From the NCBI GenBank assembly GCA_947491225.1, contig CANLIE010000032.1, forward strand, positions 1-32,404: a DNA stretch of 32,404 nucleotides, read 5' to 3'. Origin of the DNA: an uncultured Cellulophaga sp. (lineage in GTDB: Bacteria > Bacteroidota > Bacteroidia > Flavobacteriales > Flavobacteriaceae). The notes beneath the pieces are model-generated. The model made no database searches and was not told the DNA's origin. It saw only the letters and a list, made by a program, of their open reading frames with translations. Made by a program: the position numbers and the translations under genes. Below, one piece after another: positions 25,914-32,404 of the stretch (position 1 is its first letter; each line of letters opens with the position of its first letter).

Positions 25914-26980
25914 TACGCCATTTTTAGTTTTAAATCTCGTTTTTTAAAGTCTTTTTTAGGGCAATATAGGTAGAGACCAAAGAAACGCCCTCTTTCCACC
26001 CCATCTCTTTCAAATTTAACCCATCCTGCACATTTATTCCTGTAAAATAAATCTTCTTTTGTTTTAAGACGTAAAAAAATAACCCCCCCCCCAGCATACA
26101 ACACTAGTTCATAATCTTTTATGGGTTGAGCTTCAATGGTAGAATTAGATAATAGCTCCAAAGTCTCATCCCACATTGCTTGTATTTCATCTTTACTATG
26201 ATAATAGGTTTGAGCCTGCCTGAATATAGATTCAAAATACATCTTAGCAATATAATCCTTATTTCCTTTTTGAAACTCGTTTAAAAAAGTTTGATAGTAC
26301 TTTAAGGCTTCTTCTTCCAAATACTCTGGTTTTACTTTTTGTAAATCGGCAGCATTGCCCCAGGAGTTCTCACTAAGATCATAAGGTACTTCTGCGGTAA
26401 ACTCAAAACTATATTCATAAAAAGGGAGACCGCTACCCGCAAATACTTCGCCATCTGTATCTGTAGTAGGGCTATGGTGTTTTATAACCTCGTGTTCATC
26501 ATCAAAGCTCATCTCACTTTGCTTATCTATTTGCGTTACTGTAATGCTTACCGCAGAGGCATCGCCCAATTGAGTTATGGTCTCTCCATACTCATACTCT
26601 TCTTTTATTAAATCTCCCACAGGGTACATACGTACCGTAACGGTTTGTGTTCCTGACTTTAAAATTTTACTATTAATGCGTAGTGGGCTCGCTAAATTGG
26701 ATAATTCATAGCTTTTATATACAGGAAAATCATTGACTAAGATTTCTATAAAACAGTTTGCTTTGCCTATACGCAAGTAATACATAGGTTCTGCTTTATA
26801 CCGTTGTACCTTAGCGTGGATAGCGGCTACAATATTATCTGAGGTAATGTCTTGTATGTTAATTTGATCTAATGTGGTTTGTTTTTTTTGATTTTGTACC
26901 ATAGCACTCGCATTATGGGGTTGTTTACAACCGACCAACACAAAAACAACCACAACCCATAACATCTTTAGAATACCCAT
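25913..26980 (-). CDS. Array lipoprotein 3 (putative immunity protein), with G10 tract
   Basis: 355 residues, lipobox Cys18. The C-terminal domain combines 'MYFESIFRQAQTYYHSKDE' and 'STIEAQPIKDYE' (like copy 4) with the 'YAGGGVIFLRL' to 'ERDGVERGRFFGLY' block that is the same as in copy 5. The G10 tract lies at 26083-26092. Its mosaic makeup, sharing different blocks with different sisters, is direct evidence of recombination within the array. Role as for the other copies. Confidence 0.8.
   Translation of the reverse strand: MGILKMLWVVVVFVLVGCKQPHNASAMVQNQKKQTTLDQINIQDITSDNIVAAIHAKVQRYKAEPMYYLRIGKANCFIEILVNDFPVYKSYELSNLASPLRINSKILKSGTQTVTVRMYPVGDLIKEEYEYGETITQLGDASAVSITVTQIDKQSEMSFDDEHEVIKHHSPTTDTDGEVFAGSGLPFYEYSFEFTAEVPYDLSENSWGNAADLQKVKPEYLEEEALKYYQTFLNEFQKGNKDYIAKMYFESIFRQAQTYYHSKDEIQAMWDETLELLSNSTIEAQPIKDYELVLYAGGGVIFLRLKTKEDLFYRNKCAGWVKFERDGVERGRFFGLYLYCPKKDFKKRDLKLKMA
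26083..26092 (-). repeat. C10 homopolymer (G10 on the coding strand) in array lipoprotein 3
   Basis: Ten consecutive C at the same codon positions as in copy 5 (23961-23970). Copies 1, 2, 4 and 6 have interrupted sequences here, so the tract is not needed to encode the strand. Confidence 0.85.
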
Positions 26981-28047
26981 TACGCCATTTTTAGTTTTAA
27001 ATCTCGTTTTTTAAAGTCTTTTTTAGGGCAATATAGGTAGAGGCCATAAAACATTGCTTTTTTTCTATTATCTTTTTTATAAATAAACCAAGCTGAACTT
27101 TCATTTCGTAACCTTGTATCACTGGGGTTCTTATGACGTAATTGGCAAACCCCTCCGTTTGCATATAACACTAACTCATAGTCTTTTATGGGTTGAGCTT
27201 CAATGGTAGGGTTATTTAATAAGTCTAACTCTTCATCCCACATTTCTTGTATCTCATCTTTACTATGGTAATACGTTTGAGCCTGTCTTGATATCGTTCC
27301 AAAATATAGTTTTGCAATATAATCCTTGTTTCCTTTTTGAAATTCTTGTAAAAAAGTTTGATAATACTTTAACGCTTCTTCTTCCAAATATTCTTGTTTT
27401 ACCTTCTGTAAATCGGCTGCATTGCCCCAGGAGTTCTCACTAAGATCATAAGGTACTTCTGCGGTAAACTCAAAACTATATTCATAAAAAGGGAGACCGC
27501 TACCCGCAAATACTTCGCCATCTGTATCTGTAGTAGGGCTATGGTGTTTTATAACCTCGTGTTCATCATCAAAGCTCATCTCACTTTGCTTATCTATTTG
27601 CGTTACTGTAATGCTTACCGCAGAGGCATCGCCCAATTGGGTTATGGTCTCTCCATACTCATACTCTTCTTTTATTAAATCTCCCACAGGGTACATACGT
27701 ACCGTAACGGTTTGTGTTCCTGACTTTAAAATTTTACTATTAATGCGTAGTGGGCTCGCTAAATTAGATAATTCATAGCTTTTATATACAGGAAAATCAT
27801 TTACCAATACTTCTATAAGGCAGTTTGCTTTGCCTATACGCAAGTAATACATAGGTTCTGCTTTATACCGTTGTACCTTAGCGTGGATAGCGGCTACAAT
27901 ATTATCTGAGGTAATGTCTTGTATGTTAATTTGATCTAATGTGGTTTGTTTTTTTTGATTTTGTACCATAACACTCGCATTATGGGGTTGTTTACAACCA
28001 ACCAATACCAAAACAAACACAACCCATAACATCTTTAGAATACCCAT
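26980..28047 (-). CDS. Array lipoprotein 2 (putative immunity protein)
   Basis: 355 residues, 'MGILKMLW' leader with lipobox Cys18. The N-terminal domain is nearly the same as in the others. The C-terminal domain belongs to a second type shared only with copy 1: 'YFGTISRQAQTYYHSKDE', 'YANGGVCQLRHKNPSDTRLR', 'NESSAWFIYKKDNRKKA', against 'FLRLKT...LFYRNKCAGWVK' in copies 3-6. The final residues ('DFKKRDLKLKMA') are again those of copies 3-6, so it is a hybrid of the two types. Confidence 0.8.
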   Translation of the reverse strand: MGILKMLWVVFVLVLVGCKQPHNASVMVQNQKKQTTLDQINIQDITSDNIVAAIHAKVQRYKAEPMYYLRIGKANCLIEVLVNDFPVYKSYELSNLASPLRINSKILKSGTQTVTVRMYPVGDLIKEEYEYGETITQLGDASAVSITVTQIDKQSEMSFDDEHEVIKHHSPTTDTDGEVFAGSGLPFYEYSFEFTAEVPYDLSENSWGNAADLQKVKQEYLEEEALKYYQTFLQEFQKGNKDYIAKLYFGTISRQAQTYYHSKDEIQEMWDEELDLLNNPTIEAQPIKDYELVLYANGGVCQLRHKNPSDTRLRNESSAWFIYKKDNRKKAMFYGLYLYCPKKDFKKRDLKLKMA

Positions 28048-29114
28048 TAGGCTTTTTTTAATTTTAGGTTTCGTTTGCTAAACTTTTGTTTAGAGCAATA
28101 TAGATAGAGCCCGAAAAACCACGCTTTTTTCCTACCATTCTTTTTATACAAAATCCAAGCTGAACTTTCATTTCGTAACCTTGTATCACTGGGGTTCTTA
28201 TGACGTAATTGGCAAACCCCTCCGTTTGCATATAACACTAACTCATAGTCTTTTATGGGTTGAGCTTCAATGGTAGGGTTATTTAATAAGTCTAACTCTT
28301 CATCCCACATTGCTTGTATTTCGTCTTTACTATGGTAATACGTTTGAGCTTGTCTTGATATCGTTCCAAAATATACTTTAGCAATATAATCCTTATTTCC
28401 TTTTTGAAACTCTTGTAAAAAAGTTTGATAATACTTTAACGCTTCTTCTTCCAAATATTCTTGTTTTACCTTCTGTAAATCGGCTGCATTGCCCCAGGAG
28501 TTCTCACTAAGATCATAAGGTACTTCTGCGGTAAACTCAAAACTATATTCATAAAAAGGGAGACCGCTACCCGCAAATACTTCGCCATCTGTATCTGTAG
28601 TAGGGCTATGGTGTTTTATAACCTCGTGTTCATCATCAAAGCTCATCTCACTTTGCTTATCTATTTGCGTTACTGTAATGCTTACCGCAGAGGCATCGCC
28701 CAGTTGGGTTATGGTCTCTCCATACTCATACTCCTCTTTAATTAAATCTCCCACAGGGTACATACGTACGGTTACAGTCTGTGCTCCTGACTTCAAAATT
28801 TTACTGTTAATCCGTAATGGGCTCGCTAAATTGGATAATTCATAGCTTTTATATACAGGAAAATCATTTACTAAGATTTCTATAAGACAGTTTGCTTTGC
28901 CAACACGCAAGTAATACATAGGTTCTGCTTTATACCGTTGTACTTTGGCGTGGATAGTGGCTACAATATTGTCTGAGGTAATGTCTTGTATGTTAATTTG
29001 ATCTGTTACTGCCATGGGTTGTGTTTGTTTTATTGTTGTCGATAATTCTGAGCCGTTGTTGGTTTGTTTACACCCTACTAAGCCAATGATTAGTGCTAAT
29101 GCTATTGCTTTCAT
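28047..29114 (-). CDS. Array lipoprotein 1 (putative immunity protein, probably the founder copy)
   Basis: 355 residues, first in the array and 91 bp after the effector gene. The leader differs from all others ('MKAIALALIIGLVGC', Cys15, then 'KQTNNGSELSTTIKQTQP'), and the C-terminal tail differs too ('CSKQKFSKRNLKLKKA'). From 'DQINIQDITSDN' on it matches the other copies closely. Its C-terminal domain is of the 'CQLRHKNPSDTRLR' type shared with copy 2. Being unique at both ends and nearest the effector, it is the likeliest ancestral gene. As a lipoprotein it should act at a membrane facing the periplasm or the cell surface, which fits neutralising a toxin that acts on the envelope. Immunity is inferred, not shown. 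Confidence 0.8.
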   Translation of the reverse strand: MKAIALALIIGLVGCKQTNNGSELSTTIKQTQPMAVTDQINIQDITSDNIVATIHAKVQRYKAEPMYYLRVGKANCLIEILVNDFPVYKSYELSNLASPLRINSKILKSGAQTVTVRMYPVGDLIKEEYEYGETITQLGDASAVSITVTQIDKQSEMSFDDEHEVIKHHSPTTDTDGEVFAGSGLPFYEYSFEFTAEVPYDLSENSWGNAADLQKVKQEYLEEEALKYYQTFLQEFQKGNKDYIAKVYFGTISRQAQTYYHSKDEIQAMWDEELDLLNNPTIEAQPIKDYELVLYANGGVCQLRHKNPSDTRLRNESSAWILYKKNGRKKAWFFGLYLYCSKQKFSKRNLKLKKA

Positions 29115-29205
29115 CTGTTGCTATTTATTTTTTTTAAGGGGCAGATGGGACCGCCATATAATTACATCGGTTGTTATAAACCTTATTGTTATGGCTTATT
29201 TCATA

Positions 29206-32106
29206 TTATACTCCTTTGGTTACATCTTCTTGTTTAAAGAGGTATACTTTTTTACTTTCTATATTAAAGGGCTCCATAAGTACCAGTTGTGGGTTTTCTC
29301 CTTTTAATTCAAAATCAGGTTTATCTTTATTATCTTCTTCTTTATCTTCCCAATCTTTCCCTGCTTCTTCATCTACATTCAAACTATACTCATACTTCCC
29401 TGCAATACCCGAGAAGTGGGTAATATCTTGATAATAGGGGTTTAGGTCGTTATCTATACCATATTTTCGTTCAAAAGAGATTCCCCCTTGCAGCATAGCT
29501 TCTACACTACCATCTATACCTATTTTTGTTTTTGCCTTTTCTTTTTTATAATCACTCTCTTTTGCCCCCAGCCATTCTGGCACATACGGCTCAATCCAAT
29601 CGGTTGTAAAGGTAAATTTATTACTTACCTTTACAAAAGCAAAGGCATCAATACTTTTTTTACGGCTATAGGATACTGTTTTTATGTTATTATAATCTAA
29701 ACTACTGGTTACTATTTCGCCACTAGGTAATTTGTTTTTCATTTCTATACTGGGTACATCATTATCGGGGATATTAAAATCTACTTTAAACTGTGCTTTG
29801 TACACTCCTTCTATAGATAAGTAATATTCTAGTTCTTGCCCCAATTCTTTAGCATAATTCCTTGCTTTATCGGCCAGGTTATCTTCCATCCTGTTTAGGA
29901 TAATAATAATATCGCCAGGGGTTAAAAGCTTACGATTTCCTTTTTTGTTAAGTGCTTTGGCTCCTTTTATACCACTAGACAACATTCCCTTACCTTTGCT
30001 TCGCTCAATTTTAAAAGTGCGCCCAGCAAGTTTTTTATTGTTTTTAAGAGATTTTAGTTTTAAGAATTTTCCCCACCAGCCCACGCCAGTACGGGTAATG
30101 GAAAATAGTTTACTTACCCCTGTAACGGTCAATATGGTATCTCCAATATGCCCTTCTACTCTTGCCATAAGCCCAAATATGGGGTTGGCACTATATTTTA
30201 GTTCATAATTATAGCCACTACTGCCATCGGGATACACCTTATATCCTTTGCCAAAAGAGCGGGTAATTATTGGCCAGGCCACCTCAAAAACGCTATGTTC
30301 GGTTTTGCGATCTACTTTATCATAGGCATCTTCTATTCTCTGTATTGCTTTGGCTCCTCTAATGGTCTTTGCACTTACTTTAAAACCAAGTCTAGCTGCC
30401 GCAGATGACCCGCCCGAAAAAATGAGTATAAGAATATCTACAATAATAATTATTGCTATAGTAGCACTAAATATAACATTACCTATTTGTGGGTAGCGAT
30501 CTGTATAGGAGACAATTTCTCTACTTTCCCCATCTTCGTTGTAATATGCATGTATACCTATACCCATACAAGATCCTAAGCCTTTTATATAATCTACCAT
30601 CATACTGGCTATAAAATCCTGAAAGGATTTAAAAGGCCCTAAAGAGGGTGTAGAGGACAGTGACTTTATAAAAAAACTACCTATATTTTCTAGTTCAGGC
30701 CTATATTTTTCTATAAGATTATCAATTCCTTTGTGTAAGGTAATGGCATCTATCTCTCTAAAATACATTTCTTTTTTATGGGCAATTTCTAACGCATCTG
30801 GTTTTTCTTCTAATTGCGAAGGGTCTAGCATAAGCTGAAAGTGGACAGCCCACGCTATGTCTGGGTTAATGGCTACGTTTATGTTTTTTGTATATCGGCA
30901 GGTTTCTACGGGTATAACAAGTTGTTCTGTTTTTGGGGGGATAAAGTATTCTAATAGAAAATTCAAATACCTATTATGCGGTAGTACCCCTTGATCGTCT
31001 AAGTATTTATAGGGAAAGTACGGAGTAAAAGAGACTTTGTTTCCTTTGTATTGATTAATGTATTTTTCTGGAATTTCTTCTGTATTAATAATTCGTTTAG
31101 AATGGGCTTCTTCGCCACGTTCTACTGCAGAGCATTTGGTGTTTTCTTTATGACCAGATGCCTCTATTACTATTGGTTTTTTGTGTGCCCCTACTTGTAC
31201 TGTTATATGAGGTGTTTTATAAGATGTGTCTGTGCCTTCATCACTTTCTTCAAAAATAGTAACTGGGGATTGTTCTGCAAAGGTATAGGAGATTGATTGA
31301 TACTTGCAAGGCTCGTATCTCTGTGTAAAATACGGGTCTATGCCCACGGTTACATTCATTAAGGTATCTGGTATTACCAAAGGCTCCTTGCTTATTTCTT
31401 TACCATCTATGGTTAATAGGTTGTTTTGTTCTTTACCATTGTATATAACTTGTTTTTTATCCTTTCCTGTATAGGATACAATGAAATATATTTTTTTTAT
31501 GACATTAAAAAGGATGTGATGACGAGTATGTAATTTTCCATCTAATTCTATATAATAAAAACTGTTATCTTTTGTTGCTGTAAATTGATCTATAATTTGA
31601 TCATTATCCTCTAGGCAGACCTCTACTGTTAATGGAATCCCCTGCAGCGCTTCTCCTTGTAGATAAACACCTACAAATGTATTGAATTTTGCTTTGGTTA
31701 TGGTTTTATAGTTATGGGGATTAACCCAGGCGGCTTCTGTAATTTTTGGAGTAGCTACTAGTTCTATACGTACTGTACCTACAATGCCTTTATAAAAGTG
31801 TACTACTTGTACATCTATATATGAGGGTGCATCATGAGCGCCTGCCTGATCTTTATAGAGTTTTAATTCTGCTTTTTGCCCACCAGTATAATCATCTTTA
31901 TCTACACGAATGTTATTTTCGATAAGAACCCATTCTATATGTTCAAAAAATGAAGAATCATTAGTGGTATGGGTATCTATAATCTCCAGATATATGGTAG
32001 CCGAGCTAATCGTATCAAAATCTAGGTGTAGCACATTGTTTTCAACAACTTGATTCTGATAGGTGGTAATCACTTTATAATTGTCTAATGCTGCGGATGG
32101 ATTCAT
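29206..32106 (-). CDS. Large putative T6SS effector with a central membrane segment
   Basis: 966 residues, no signal peptide. Residues 1 to about 400 are beta-rich, with Ig-like patterns ('ATIYLEIIDTHTTND', 'FNTFVGVYLQGEALQGIPL'), and may be the delivery part. A helical section follows (about 430-520). A strong hydrophobic stretch lies near 538-562 ('NVIFSATIAIIIIVDILILI') followed by Gly/Ala-Ser and a basic helix ('ARLGFKVSAKTIRGAKAIQ'). The C-terminal third is basic and beta-rich, then ends in an acidic tail. I recognise no enzyme motif and no PAAR, Hcp or VgrG domain. The single membrane segment and the downstream lipoproteins suggest a toxin acting on the envelope, perhaps by pore formation. 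Delivery by the T6SS is inferred from the neighbouring core cluster; a surface protein cannot be excluded. Confidence 0.8.
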   Translation of the reverse strand: MNPSAALDNYKVITTYQNQVVENNVLHLDFDTISSATIYLEIIDTHTTNDSSFFEHIEWVLIENNIRVDKDDYTGGQKAELKLYKDQAGAHDAPSYIDVQVVHFYKGIVGTVRIELVATPKITEAAWVNPHNYKTITKAKFNTFVGVYLQGEALQGIPLTVEVCLEDNDQIIDQFTATKDNSFYYIELDGKLHTRHHILFNVIKKIYFIVSYTGKDKKQVIYNGKEQNNLLTIDGKEISKEPLVIPDTLMNVTVGIDPYFTQRYEPCKYQSISYTFAEQSPVTIFEESDEGTDTSYKTPHITVQVGAHKKPIVIEASGHKENTKCSAVERGEEAHSKRIINTEEIPEKYINQYKGNKVSFTPYFPYKYLDDQGVLPHNRYLNFLLEYFIPPKTEQLVIPVETCRYTKNINVAINPDIAWAVHFQLMLDPSQLEEKPDALEIAHKKEMYFREIDAITLHKGIDNLIEKYRPELENIGSFFIKSLSSTPSLGPFKSFQDFIASMMVDYIKGLGSCMGIGIHAYYNEDGESREIVSYTDRYPQIGNVIFSATIAIIIIVDILILIFSGGSSAAARLGFKVSAKTIRGAKAIQRIEDAYDKVDRKTEHSVFEVAWPIITRSFGKGYKVYPDGSSGYNYELKYSANPIFGLMARVEGHIGDTILTVTGVSKLFSITRTGVGWWGKFLKLKSLKNNKKLAGRTFKIERSKGKGMLSSGIKGAKALNKKGNRKLLTPGDIIIILNRMEDNLADKARNYAKELGQELEYYLSIEGVYKAQFKVDFNIPDNDVPSIEMKNKLPSGEIVTSSLDYNNIKTVSYSRKKSIDAFAFVKVSNKFTFTTDWIEPYVPEWLGAKESDYKKEKAKTKIGIDGSVEAMLQGGISFERKYGIDNDLNPYYQDITHFSGIAGKYEYSLNVDEEAGKDWEDKEEDNKDKPDFELKGENPQLVLMEPFNIESKKVYLFKQEDVTKGV

Positions 32107-32317
32107 ATTGTTGCTTTTAAACTAAACGTTTTTTTATGTAATAATATTATTTTTTAATAATTCTAAAAAATTAGATACCTAATGCAAGTTTTTCCTATAA
32201 TCTTTTTATATCTATTATTGAAATGGTTTAAACTTTTATCTAATATAAACAATTTCTTTAGTTTTTTACTTTCTCTTAAAGCTATGCTATTGTATCTCTT
32301 ACCCTAAAATTCTCTTA
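32107..32317. other. Upstream region of the large effector gene
   Basis: 211 bp without an ORF, between the end of the gene at the window edge and the 966-aa gene, both on the minus strand. It includes the 22-nt motif at 32216-32237. Confidence 0.5.
32216..32237 (-). promoter_or_regulatory. Shared 22-nt motif, copy upstream of the large effector
   Basis: Same motif as at 11771-11792 with two central differences (TT for GC), about 110 bp before the effector start. Identical orientation relative to the downstream gene. A common regulatory element for clpV-tssB-tssC and the effector operon is possible but unproven. Confidence 0.3.
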
Positions 32318-32404
32318 TTACTTAACTTTAAAAGTGCCTTCTTCTATTAAAAAAAACTTGGTATTATTTCGCCCTGATTTTCTTCTGGCTTTTAGGTTGG
32401 GGGC
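32318..32404 (-). CDS. C-terminal end of an unidentified gene cut by the window edge
   Basis: The frame is open from the window edge to a stop at 32318-32320 and encodes 28 residues, 'APNLKARRKSGRNNTKFFLI' and 'EEGTFKVK'. The base composition is richer in G+C than the spacer beside it, as expected for coding DNA. Too short to identify; a gene just before a T6SS effector is often VgrG, PAAR or another adaptor, but nothing here shows that. Confidence 0.45.
   Translation of the reverse strand, partial: APNLKARRKSGRNNTKFFLIEEGTFKVK

Larger units (their letters stand above)
22724..29114 (-). repeat. Tandem array of six ~1,067-bp lipoprotein genes
   Basis: Five head-to-tail steps of 1,067 bp (one of 1,055 bp) without spacer: each ATG shares its A with the preceding stop (TAATG). 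Sequence identity is near complete over the first two thirds of each unit and patchy in the last third. The first copy (28047-29114) has a different signal peptide and the DNA after its stop differs least from a unique end; the other five share 'MGILK/MGVIK' leaders. This is a recent amplification with gene conversion, directly downstream of a large putative effector gene. Confidence 0.92.

Noticed and set aside
22724-29114. The tandem array as an assembly artefact
   Set aside because: The copies are not identical: they differ in leaders, in C-terminal patches and in length (351 versus 355 residues), which a collapsed or duplicated assembly would not produce. Long reads would still be welcome.
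29488-31296. Plus-strand ORFs opposite the 966-aa gene
   Set aside because: Composition is biased (Phe, Tyr, Cys-rich) as expected for antisense reading, and the minus-strand gene is continuous.
1-32404. CRISPR array, tRNA or rRNA genes
   Set aside because: No short direct repeats with regular unique spacers, no cloverleaf-like sequence and no rRNA signature were seen on either strand.

Overview
The window is strongly AT-rich, lacks conventional Shine-Dalgarno sites at most genes, and carries the gene families of a Bacteroidota type VI secretion system (T6SS, subtype iii): TssB, TssC, ClpV/TssH, TssO, TssK, a PKD-domain TssP-like protein, TssF and TssE. With an M61 peptidase, a LemA/DUF3137 pair and 'MKK...SC' lipoproteins, this suggests a flavobacterial chromosome. 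I cannot name the genus.

Layout. (1) 1-4.5 kb, plus strand: the end of an Hcp (TssD) gene, then a compact operon of an Hcp with a C-terminal extension, a toxin-like protein ending in a GIY-YIG nuclease domain, a leucine-rich-repeat protein and a DUF695/RraB-like protein (probable immunity or accessory genes). It ends in decayed sequence with a 25-bp copy of the LRR gene's 3' end and a long inverted repeat. (2) 4.5-6.4 kb, minus strand: a secreted M61 metallopeptidase. (3) 6.5-16.9 kb, minus strand: the T6SS core, in transcription order tssE-tssF-PKD protein-tssK-tssO, a 1.07-kb non-coding gap, then clpV-tssB-tssC. TssG, VgrG/TssI, PAAR, TssN, TssQ and TssR are not recognisable here. (4) 16.9-20.8 kb: sparse accessory DNA with a small lipoprotein flanked by palindromes, a possible broken small gene, an orphan 106-aa protein, a multi-pass membrane protein and a 209-bp nested inverted-repeat element. 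(5) 20.8-22.6 kb, minus strand: DUF3137 membrane protein and a LemA-like protein. (6) 22.6-32.1 kb, minus strand: a 966-aa putative effector, then six tandem, nearly identical lipoprotein genes (about 355 aa each, TAATG overlaps) and a 34-aa mini-lipoprotein. The last open frame, on the minus strand at the right edge, is the end of another gene.

Working model (inference): a T6SS core flanked by two effector/immunity islands. The left island delivers a nuclease with a dedicated Hcp. The right one encodes a large membrane-associated effector and an expanded bank of lipoprotein immunity proteins. These share their first two thirds almost exactly but differ in patches of a C-terminal NTF2-like domain, and two copies carry G10 homopolymers inside the coding region, which could make them phase-variable. 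This amplified, mosaic, possibly switching array is the most unusual thing in the window.
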